From: Plasmodium brasilianum
Taxonomy: Eukaryota; Apicomplexa; Aconoidasida; Haemosporida; Plasmodiidae
DNA: 64,000 nucleotides
Assembly: GCF_023973825.1 (NCBI RefSeq)
Contig: NC_090118.1
Span: 652,501 to 716,500, forward strand
Direction: 5' to 3'
The notes under the pieces: model-generated
Seen by the model: only the letters and a program-made list of their open reading frames with translations
What the model was told of the DNA's origin: nothing
Database searches by the model: none
Translations under genes and position numbers: made by a program
Shown: positions 55,371 through 64,000 of the stretch, piece after piece
Layout: the number at the start of each line of letters is the position of its first letter
How positions within the stretch are numbered: the first letter of the stretch is position 1

Positions 55371-56533
55371 ATGGGCAACACAGTTCCGTATAGCTGCTAC
55401 GAGAGATGGGGAAAGAGGACGCCAGATGGTCCCCTCATTAATTATGATCCCCAGATAGTAAGTAAAGAATAGTGCTGAAAAATAATGCTAGGGAAGCAAT
55501 AACACTGGGTAGTTATAAGCCTCCTCTTTTTGTGTTGTTAATTCATGCGTGATAGTTTATTCTGCAGCTAGCTCGTTCAATTATTTGTTCTTTTGTTTGT
55601 TCGTTTATTTGTTCGTTTATTTGTGCATTTATTTGTTCGTTTATTTGTATATTTATTTGTTCGTTTATTTGTATATTTATTTGTTCGTTTATTTGTGCAT
55701 TTATTTGTTTATTTTATTTGTGCATTTATTTGTTTATTTTATTTGTGCATTTATTTGTTTATTTTATTTGTGCATTTATTTGCTTATTTTATTTTTCCCC
55801 CCCCCTCCGTTCTCAGACGAATAATGGCCCTTTGGCCAACCTGCTAGAAAATTTCAACTATGACTTAAATGAAGAAACGCACTACGCTGGTGCGAAAAAG
55901 GACAACGACGGAGCTAATGAAGGATGGTACAAAAATGAGAATAATAATAGTTATAGTAATAATAGTTATCATAATAAAAGTAATTACAATAATAATACAA
56001 ACCTATATGGAAATAATAAAGATAGTAGTAACAATAATAATATAAATCCAAAAGTCATCCGGAATGCAAGGAGAAGACCTACATATTCTCCTACCGCTAG
56101 AAAAATAAACATCGAAACAGAAGATGAAGAGGATGATGACAAATTATCTACTGATAAGTCTGATGAAAATATATCAGCTAAAGATATAAAAGACGAAAAA
56201 ATAAAACAATATAGAAAAACTTTAACTAAAATTATAAAAATAAAAACTGCAATATTTCATGAAACAGTTAAAGTCACTTGTTCGAAAGATGGGAAAATGC
56301 TCGAATGGTATAAAGGAAAAGCAGATGAAGATGGGAGAAAAAAACCTATTGGATCATTTCCTTTAAACAAAATAACATCCATTAGAACAAAAGTAGACAA
56401 TCTCAAGTCTTTAGAAATAGCTGTAAGTAGTGTTAATATAAGCACTTATTTATTTTTCTTCAAAACAAGGGAAGAAAGGGAGAGTTGGCAAAACGACTTG
56501 GAATCGTTTAGAAAAATTATGAGTATGAAATAA
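55371..56533 (+). CDS. ISP-like pleckstrin-homology protein, N-myristoylated, 2 exons
   Basis: Exon 1 is 55371-55457 and exon 2 is 55817-56533, joining in phase 0 (perfect GTAAGT donor, ttctcag acceptor) to 267 residues. The protein starts MGNTVPYSC: Gly2 for N-myristoylation and Cys9 a possible palmitoylation site. A Asn/Ser/Tyr-rich linker follows. The C-terminal 115 residues form a PH-like fold (FHETVKVTCSKDGKMLEWYKG, PIGSFPLNKITSIRTKVDNLKSLEIAV, TYLFFFKTREERESWQNDL) resembling the inner-membrane-complex subcompartment proteins (ISP1/ISP3). Those proteins coat the pellicle beneath the plasma membrane. Because the ISP1 and ISP3 genes lie elsewhere in P. falciparum, this is likely a related family member. 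The intron holds tttatttgttcgtttatttg repeats. Confidence 0.72.
55570..55795. repeat. Tetra/penta-based tandem repeat in the ISP-like gene intron
   Basis: Units of tttatttgttcgtttatttgt[a/g]cat lie within the intron 55458-55816. They keep all three plus frames open with Phe/Ile/Cys-rich peptides that are not real protein. Confidence 0.85.
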
Positions 56534-58109
56534 ACCAAAATGGATATATTATAGCTGCAAATACATCTTTCAGTATCTTGTATATATAGTATAATAATAA
56601 AAAACACGAAATGATGTAATAAACGTGCTCCATGCCATAAAAATCAAGTTAGTGCTGATAAGAAGCCCATTCGTTTTAAGGTAATTCCGACTTGCTGATT
56701 TTCATTTTTTAGGTCATATTTTACGTCATTTTTCACATTATTTTTTTTTTTTTATTTTTAAATTCATGTTTTTTACATCATTTTTTGTGTCATTTTATAC
56801 ATTATTCTTTACGTCATTTTTTCTACTTCATTTTTTTTACTTCATTTTTTTTACTTCATTTTTTTTTACCTCCTTTTTTACCTCCTTTTATACCTCCTTT
56901 TTTACGTCATTTTTTACGTCATTTTTTTTACCTAATTTATTTATTTTTTCCTTTTTTATAATACTTTAAAAAGAAAAATTTGAAGGCGTACACTTTTACT
57001 CCGTCTTCCTTATAAGAATTGCATTTGCACCTCAATTTTTTTTTTTTTTTTAAAAGTCCAATTTTTTTAGCTTCTAAACCTTTTTCTAATAGGCGCTATA
57101 TTATGCTATTGTGTATTATGTGGATGCATGTGTATATATATATATATATATATGTTTGTGTACGTGCACTTTTTCTTTTTTTTTTTTTTTTTTACGTTGC
57201 TATCTCTTCCTTTTCTCAATATTTATGTATAGGTCGTAAAAAAAAAAAAATTAATAATAAAACAATTTTATTTAAATTACATTTTATTTTATTCCATGTG
57301 CATATTCTCTAGAACTTAATTCTTTTTTTATAAATTACTAACAAGATAAAGAGAGAGAACTAAAAAAATAAATAAATAAAACATAAAATAGTAATAAAAA
57401 TATTTTTACATATATGTATTATATATAGGATAACCTAGTATTTTTTTTTTTTTTTTTATATTTTCTCTTGAAAAGGCGTACAAGTACTCGTACATCTTGT
57501 CTAATTTTATCTCCTACCAATAAGTATGTCCTTTTTTTTTTTACTTTTGCACACTTTTTATTTTATTTCTCATGGGTAATTGTTTAGTATTTAAATGTTT
57601 TACATCTTGAATATTAGAATTATATAGAAAAATAAAAAAAAAAAGGACGAAAAAAAGGAAATAAAAAGGGAAGAAAAAAAAGTAGAAAGATAGGAATAAA
57701 AATAGGAATAAAAATAGGAATAAAAATAAGAATAAAAATAGGAATAAAAATAGGAATAAAAATAGGAAAAAAAACAAAAAAAAAAAAAAAAAAAAAAAAA
57801 AGAGCAAAAAAGAAAAAGGAATCTTCTAAAAATAATTTAAAAAAAAAAAAAAATTGTAACAAAAAAAAAAAACAGATATTGTACGAAAATAAATTTATTG
57901 TAACAAATAAATTTTAGTAAAATAGAAGTTACTAAAATTATTATAATTTTTAGTGAAATAAACACTAATAAAACTATTAATATCTTAACGTATACTTATA
58001 CCCAAAATAAATTCTTACAAACCCGATTCATCCCTTATACACATGTACGATTTAAACCTGTGATATGCATATAGAAAATAAGTTTGTATCAAGTTACCCT
58101 CACATGTAC

Positions 58110-58157
<48 letters not shown>

Positions 58158-58207
58158 TCTATACCTTTTGAAGAAGAAAAAAATAAAAGAAAAAAAATTT
58201 GAGAAAA
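56534..58207. other. Intergenic; T-rich repeats and poly-A
   Basis: It holds a ttttttacgtcatttt-type repeat at 56700-56945, (TA)n at 57133-57152, poly-T near 57180, a taggaataaaaa repeat at 57690-57768, poly-A at 57777-57800 and (TA)n at 58117-58153. A minus-strand segment at about 57035-57095 reads RLLEKGLEAKKIGLL behind a weak acceptor; it is too isolated to call. Confidence 0.5.
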
Positions 58208-61151
58208 ATGACATGTCATGATATCATGAATGAGTCAAGTGATGTAGATGTACCCTCGAAAACGAAGGCATCTAAAAATGAAGAAGAAGAAGAAGAAAAA
58301 AAAAAAAGAAAAAAGATAGACAGCATCATCCAAAAAAATGAGTGTGATGCTAATTATGAACAAAAAGAAAAAAGGGAAAGGAGTTTATCTAGTGAATCTT
58401 ATAGACCAGGTTAGACCAATAGAGGGATGGAGTAAGTATTCATGTTTTTACATATCTATACATGTATAAACACACATGTACTCAAAATATATATATACAT
58501 ATATATGCATACATAAGTATATTGCAGTATAGAATGAAAATTCTAAGTGATTGATTTACCATGTGCTGAGCACCATTTCATTGAAATAAAAAACATACAG
58601 TGCACACCTTATTCTTTTATATTGAAGCTTCAATAACGTATTGATACGCTCTATAATTTTATTTGGCAATTGCTTATTTCCATTGTCTCTCTACAAATGT
58701 ATTGATAATTTATTTACTTTTCTATTTTTCGAATGTATATACCCTTCTTAATGAAAAAAGTACTCATTTTTTTTTTTTTTTTTTTAGAAAAAAAGAAGCT
58801 ATGTTGTTGTCATGAAAATAATGTTTCAAAATGCTCTAACAAAACTGAAAAGGGAAACACAACTCCGAAGAATAAGAATGCAGATACGCTAAGTACTGGT
58901 AGTGTGATAATATATTTATCTTTCTGTACTAGACCTTATGCAGTAGTACACATTATGTATACATACATACATTCACGCATACTTACATACGTATATACGA
59001 TATCACACGTACCTCTATGCACGTGCTCATACAGCTTCCACAGGAATTAACGAATTTGCAATTAACTCAAAAAACATAAATGAGCCCTTTAAATTTTTTA
59101 TCGGTGGTATTCCACAAAACATCACAAACAAAGTAATGAAAGAAGACATAATTCTTGTTTAGAAAACTTGTGTGTCCTTCTCCTTCCTCTATTTGTATTA
59201 TGATGTTTTGTACCCCACACATACACACAAAAACAAACACGCACTTATTAATTTATTCTTATTTATTTATTAATATATATAAATATATTTTTTTTTTTTT
59301 TTTTGCTACTTCTACCTCTTACACTTTAAAAGTACATATCAGAATATTTCGAAAAATATGGGCCAGTGCAAAATGTAGTTATAGCGCAAGACCATGAAAC
59401 AAAAAGAAACAGGGGATTTGCGTTTGTTACAATGTCATCTCAAATAAATAAAGATAGAATCTTAATAGTATATAAAAATATAGAATAGCTAATCAAATAA
59501 ACAGACACATTTCCTAACATTATTATAATTTAAAATTTCTTTTATCATATTTTTTTATTTATTTTTTTATTTATTTTTTTATTTATTTTTTTATTTATTT
59601 TTTTATTAATTTTTTTATTTATTTTGTTATTTATTTTTTTATTTATTTTGTTATTTATTTTTTTGTTCATTTTTTCGTTTATTTTTTTTTCAGGATTCTC
59701 ATGAACTAAACGGAAAAAGAGTAGATGTTCGTGAGGAGCATAATACTACCCCCTCCGACATTCAAAGAAAAATATTCGTAGGTGGACTAAACTATTACTG
59801 GACTAAAGATACACTGGAAAGGCATAAATTATTTAAAAAAAAAAAAAAAAATTCCCCAATTTCATAAGAGAATGTTCTATCACTACATATTTAAATATGC
59901 GTATGTGCGTGGGTATAGACACATATATGTATGTACGTATATGTATGTATGTACATATATGTATGTATGTACATATATGTACGTGTATGTATGTACACGT
60001 ATGTACTTACCTGTATGTGCACATGTTTTTATTTTTTTTATACTGGTTATTGTTCAGTTACTTCTCATCTTTTGGGGACATTGATGTAGTTCAAATTGTG
60101 GTTGATTCGTCTGGTAGATCTCGATGTTTTGGATTTGTAGTTTTCGCTAATGAATCATCAGTAGCCAAAGTTTTGAAACACAAAAGACACAAAATATATG
60201 TAAATGAAAAAGCAACAAGAAGCAGAGAAACGAAGAAACAGTGTACACGCATATGTGTGTGTATGTATATATACGTCTTTATGTTTACGTGCACGTATTA
60301 AGAAACGCTTTAACCGATTGATCCTTCTTCTTTCGTAGGATAAAATGGTCGAAGTTAGAAAAGCGGAGCCAAAGAAACCCAAAATGGCTATGAAACGGCA
60401 AAACAATAAAAGGCATAAAAATAAGATTCATTTTTACATAAACCACATATACCCCTCATGTGTCTCTATGCATGTCGTTCCATATTCATATATACATATA
60501 TATATATATGTACTTATACATTGCATGTGTACATATATACTTATGCATTACATGTGTACATATATACTTATGCATTACATATGTACATATATACTTATAC
60601 ATTGCATGTGTACATATATACTTATGCATTACATGTGTACATATATACTTATGCATTACATATGTACATATATACTTATGCATTACATGTGTACATATAT
60701 ACTTATGCATTACATGTGTACATATATACTTATGCATTACATATGCACATATATACTTATGCATTACATGTGTACATATATACTTATGCATTACATGTGT
60801 ACATATATACTTATGCATTATATGTGTACATATATACTTATGCATTACATGTGTACATATATACTTATGCATTACATATGTACATATATACCTGCACCGC
60901 AAAGTGAACATATTTATGTCTATTTTTTAATCCTATTCAGCCATTCGAAGTATTCTCATCTTCCCCCTTTTATGACCCGATTCCCATGCAATAAAGAGAC
61001 CATGGCACAGTGGGCTAATTTTATGTACAGTACATGTGGAGTACCCTTTTTATTTAATCAAAGATTTCAAAACGTTCCTGACTTTTATTCCAATTATAAT
61101 TATTATCCGAATGCGGTGGAAAATATGCAGCCACCAGAATATAACAACTAA
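58208..61151 (+). CDS. Two-RRM (hnRNP/Musashi-type) RNA-binding protein, 8 exons, two GC-AG introns
   Basis: Exons 58208-58409, 58788-58898, 59044-59132, 59333-59467, 59694-59821, 60058-60199, 60339-60412 and 60941-61151 join to 1092 nt (363 residues). RRM1 spans exons 3-5 (RNP2 FFIGGI, RNP1 RGFAFVTM, GKRVDVREEH). RRM2 spans exons 5-7 (RNP2 IFVGGL, RNP1 CFGFVVF, KMVEVRKAEPKK), the spacing typical of hnRNP A and Musashi-type proteins. The C-terminus is Asn/Tyr/Pro-rich, ending QPPEYNN. The fifth and seventh introns have GC donors, both in GCATAA after AAAG or GAAAG, and both leave AG to be completed by the next exon. No GT donor fits either junction. Such proteins bind mRNA to control translation or splicing; targets are unknown. 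The 5' exons encode an acidic/Lys-rich tail of low complexity. Confidence 0.85.
60499..60895. repeat. 27-bp intronic minisatellite, about 14 copies
   Basis: The unit acatatatacttatgcattacatgtgt is a multiple of three and stop-free, so all frames are open on both strands. It lies in intron 7 of the two-RRM gene (60413-60940). A reading frame from exon 7 into exon 8 therefore looks continuous but is not evidence that the repeat is translated. Confidence 0.92.
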
Positions 61152-61746
61152 TTTTAGCATGCTTTTTTTTTTTTTTTTTTACCGCAAATTGTGATGCTAC
61201 TTTAACGTAATATTTTTACATGTTTCTCTATTTTTTTTTTTTTTTGCAGTTTTCCCTATTTTTTCTTACAACTTTCTATATTCTTTTTTTCTACATTTTT
61301 CTCTATTTTTTTTCTACATTTTTCTCTATTTTTTTTCTACATTTTTCTCCATTTTTTTTCTACATTTTTCTCTATTTTTTTTCTACATTTTTCTTTATAT
61401 TATTTCACGTTTTTCCTTATTATTTTTACACATTTTTAGCTCTATTTTTTTTTCTTCTTTTACGCAAAAAATTGCTCTCTTTAACATATTGTTCGTGATA
61501 CATTGTTCTTTATAAGGTATTAGCCATATCTTAAAGATTGAAGTAAATAATAAAAAAGATAAAGTACAAAATTTTCTTATTAAAAAAAAGAAAAGAAAAG
61601 AAAACTGAAGAAAAATAAAGATAGATAAAAAAAAAAAATTGCGCATAAAGTACGCAAAAACAGTTGATATGTACATATAAAACACAAATTAACAATCACC
61701 TCTTAAATTTTAATTTAAAAAAAAAAGAAGTATAAAACAATAATTT
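61152..61746. other. Intergenic, T-rich repeats
   Basis: A tctattttttttctacattt repeat lies at 61265-61420 and poly-T at 61164-61181. The flanking genes converge, so this is mainly 3' UTR. No gene is seen. Confidence 0.6.
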
Positions 61747-62898
61747 TCATTTAACACAAAAAAATTGCTTTATGTTCTTTTTACTACTGTCCGGGTGCTC
61801 AGAAACCCCTTTGTTGCTACTGGAATTTCCTATGTTTTCCTCTTCTTTGCTAAGATCTTTTTTTTTTGTTTTGCTATTGCATTGAAGATCATTTTTTCGC
61901 TTACTATGTTTTATTTTTAATTTTGAAAAACATAAAAAAAAATTTGCTCTTCTTTTCTTACATGTTGTGGGTTTAACACTACTTGAATTGTTAGAATAAT
62001 CATGTTTATGTGGTCCACCAATTATCATAGATTCATTTTTATTATTATCATTATAATTGTCATTATCTTTATCATCACCACCATTATGATTACAATTATC
62101 TTTAGTATGTTTGTCTACATTATTATCATTACCACCTCCAATATCATCCATGATAATACTATGACTACAACTCCTGCTAATCCCTTGCATTAATGAGTTT
62201 TCTCCTATCTTATAATTTATATCATCCACTTTTGAATTTTTATTGCTAATAGTGGAATTATCTCGTGTGATATAATCTTTTTTGGAAATATCGCTTGACT
62301 TTTTTTGATAAAAAAACCTGCTTTTTGCAGATCCAAATTTATTTTTCAAAAGGAAAACATTACTCAATTGATTTTTGTAATTTTCGCTTACCTTATTTAT
62401 ATTTGTATCCTTTTTATTTGTAGTAGTACCTTTATATTTAGTTAGGATTAATACCTTATTTCTTTCATCGCTATTTGGTTTATTTCTAAAAGATGAAGAA
62501 GCAAATTTGGACGTAGAACTTTTTTGAAATAATTTTTTATTCAACGTTTCAGCTATGTATGCATTTGATATACTAAATTTATTTCCCTTCTCACTAGGTT
62601 CATCCTTTTGTTCTTCAAAATTGAAATCTACATTTTTTCTTTCAGAATTGTCATTTTTCTTGTAATTCATCAGTTCGGCTATTTCTAAATTGAAGAAAAG
62701 GAACAGAATAAAGTGAACACAGCGGGATAGAAATAAAAAGAACAGAATAAAATGGAACAGCGTAGCACAGCATAAAGCAGCGTGATACAGAATAAGATAA
62801 AACAAGGCTATTTTTCGTCTAAGTAACTCTTCCACCATATCCCTCTTTATAGGAATGGCTTTTTCTTTATAAATGTGTATATACACGTACATGTACAT
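61747..62898 (-). CDS. Asn/Asp/Lys-rich protein of unknown function
   Basis: The continuous frame gives 383 residues from the ATG at 62898, but the N-terminal part is uncertain. An acceptor (ttcaatttag) at about 62685 precedes an exon starting IAELMNYKKNDN, so residues before it may be intron or a hydrophobic segment (LFYLILYHAALCC). The main exon encodes a hydrophilic protein with KKRRANFFLCFSKLKIKHSKRK near the C-terminus and a GGGNDNNVDK/NDNYNDNNK tract. No domain is recognised. The composition is typical of Plasmodium-specific proteins. It has its own 3' end in a region where the two-RRM gene converges. Confidence 0.6.
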   Translation of the reverse strand: MYMYVYIHIYKEKAIPIKRDMVEELLRRKIALFYLILYHAALCCATLFHFILFFLFLSRCVHFILFLFFNLEIAELMNYKKNDNSERKNVDFNFEEQKDEPSEKGNKFSISNAYIAETLNKKLFQKSSTSKFASSSFRNKPNSDERNKVLILTKYKGTTTNKKDTNINKVSENYKNQLSNVFLLKNKFGSAKSRFFYQKKSSDISKKDYITRDNSTISNKNSKVDDINYKIGENSLMQGISRSCSHSIIMDDIGGGNDNNVDKHTKDNCNHNGGDDKDNDNYNDNNKNESMIIGGPHKHDYSNNSSSVKPTTCKKRRANFFLCFSKLKIKHSKRKNDLQCNSKTKKKDLSKEEENIGNSSSNKGVSEHPDSSKKNIKQFFCVK

Positions 62899-64000
62899 TA
62901 TTTTAAGCAAAAAAAAAAAAAAAAAAAGGAAAATAGGGGCATGAAAATAAATTTACTCAAACGCTCTGCTTAGCAAATGTTTGCTTTTTTTTTTTTTTTT
63001 TTTTTTTTTTCTCCCTTTTACTTAATTGTTTTTCCCTTATCGAGGAGTGAACTTTCTTATTCTCTGTAATTTTTTTCTTGTCACCAAATTCTAAAAAATT
63101 GTTAAAATAAATTTTTTAAAAAAAAAGGTCTATTCAATGAAAAAGAGTAATGTTACTAGAGTAAAAAGATGTCTAAAACTACTACCAATATATGTAATAT
63201 ATAAATTTTGTAAAAGATTAGGGAATATGATGAGACCATTTGCTTAATTAACATATGGAAAGAATTAAACTGAATAATAAGAAGGGCTTAGATAAAGTAT
63301 TGGCAAGAATAATGTACAAATTAATGTTATAATGTTTAATATACCGAAATTAGGTAACATTTTTGGGTACAACTTATGAAAATTTGTTTTTAATATTGTA
63401 AGGTTTTTACTATATTTGGGTTGTGTACTCACAATTACTCATTTGTTAATGTTATAATTTTATAAAATCTTTTAATTTTTTAATTTTTTATTTTGTAAAA
63501 ATAGCAGCAAATTATTATTCTTATGTTGTATAGGACTATTTCTTGGAAAAAAAAGTAAATGAACAACACAAGCTCACTTGCAAAAACACGTGTACGAACA
63601 TAAATTTATTCCATCCAGTTTTGAAGTTATGGTTGTATACAAATATGTACTCCTTTATTTTTCCTTTTTTCCTTTTTTCCTTTTTTTTCTTTTTTTATCT
63701 TATATTTTACTTTTTTATTTCTTTCTTTTTTCTTCATAATTTTTATAAAAAGTAGAACACCTATTGATAAAGAATTTATATAAGAAATAAACAAATACAG
63801 GACGAAATGCTATTATTTCTGTACATTATAAAAAAGGGATTTCCTTTCTGATTGCGTAGTGGTATAATATTGTACATACTCACGTACAAATATTTTTATA
63901 TATCTTATTTATAATACAATAAGGTATAAATTTAATTTTTTTTGGAAATGTGAAAAAAGGAAAAAGTAAAACCCATTTAAAACTTTAATTTTATATGCGA
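62899..64000. other. Intergenic, AT-rich, no gene found
   Basis: Poly-A and poly-T runs lie at 62911-62929 and 62984-63010. The plus frame at 63543-63755 begins EKKVNEQHKLTCKNTC but turns into a Phe-rich stretch; I do not call it. A gene could extend beyond the window edge. Confidence 0.5.

Noticed and set aside
59822..59860. Read-through of exon 5 without splicing
   Set aside because: It adds only a few residues (RHKLF, Lys run) before a stop and would truncate RRM2, whose remaining part follows in frame at 60058.
60458..60930. Three overlapping 140-156-codon frames on both strands
   Set aside because: 27-bp intronic minisatellite artefact.

Overview
This window is nuclear DNA from a malaria parasite (Plasmodium). 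It is very AT-rich, with long poly-A/T runs and many AT microsatellites and minisatellites between genes. Many introns are short, with T-rich 3' ends, and the proteins carry Asn/Lys/Asp-rich low-complexity tracts. Several genes are apicomplexan-specific: the rhoptry anchor ARO, an ISP-like pleckstrin-homology protein, and proteins with apicoplast-type leaders. From memory, the order CRK3 - coatomer zeta - CBP20 - GTP:AMP phosphotransferase - L15 matches an interval of P. falciparum chromosome 4. Base composition and long repeat-filled spacers suggest a P. malariae- or P. ovale-like species, but I cannot prove the species.

Layout. 0.5-3.3 kb (+) holds a seven-exon RRM protein. 4.9-6.0 kb (+) holds a candidate micro-exon gene. 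8.2-9.1 kb (+) is ribosomal protein eL15 in two exons. 10.6-12.9 kb (-) is a RING-finger protein. 14.1-15.5 kb (+) is a Tic22-like apicoplast import protein. 16.8-17.5 kb (+) is an adenylate-kinase-family enzyme. 18.4-19.5 kb (-) is CBP20. 21.4-22.1 kb (+) is zeta-COP. 23.2-24.4 kb (-) is an RS-repeat protein. 24.8-29.2 kb (-) is the CDK-like kinase CRK3. 31.4-32.8 kb (-) has two candidate small spliced genes. 32.8-38.4 kb (+) is a large RFC1-like protein with a degenerate ATP site and an apparent frameshift in a poly-A run. 38.7-39.9 kb (-) is a BMT5-like methyltransferase. 41.6-42.2 kb (+) is a candidate gene for a small, possibly mitochondrial, protein. 42.4-43.5 kb (+) is GET3. 44.3-46.9 kb (-) is ARO in 11 exons. 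49.6 kb (+) is a small conserved-looking protein, followed at 50.1-50.9 kb (-) by a candidate small membrane protein. 51.7-53.5 kb (-) is a NOG1-like GTPase with an organellar leader. 55.4-56.5 kb (+) is the ISP-like protein. 58.2-61.2 kb (+) is a two-RRM protein with eight exons. 61.7-62.9 kb (-) is an unknown Asn/Lys-rich protein.

The genes are not operonic. Themes recur: RNA handling (three RRM proteins, an RS protein, an rRNA methyltransferase-like protein, L15), apicoplast biology (Tic22-like, NOG1-like GTPase), secretion and membrane targeting (zeta-COP, GET3), and invasion or pellicle structure (ARO, ISP-like).

Most notable for follow-up are two GC-AG introns with the same donor in one gene, an RFC1-like clamp-loader subunit that has lost its P-loop, a GET3 without its zinc CxxC motif, and several phase-consistent small spliced genes inside apparent intergenic DNA. 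Exon boundaries were derived by hand from splice signals, reading phase and protein-family fit, without transcript data.
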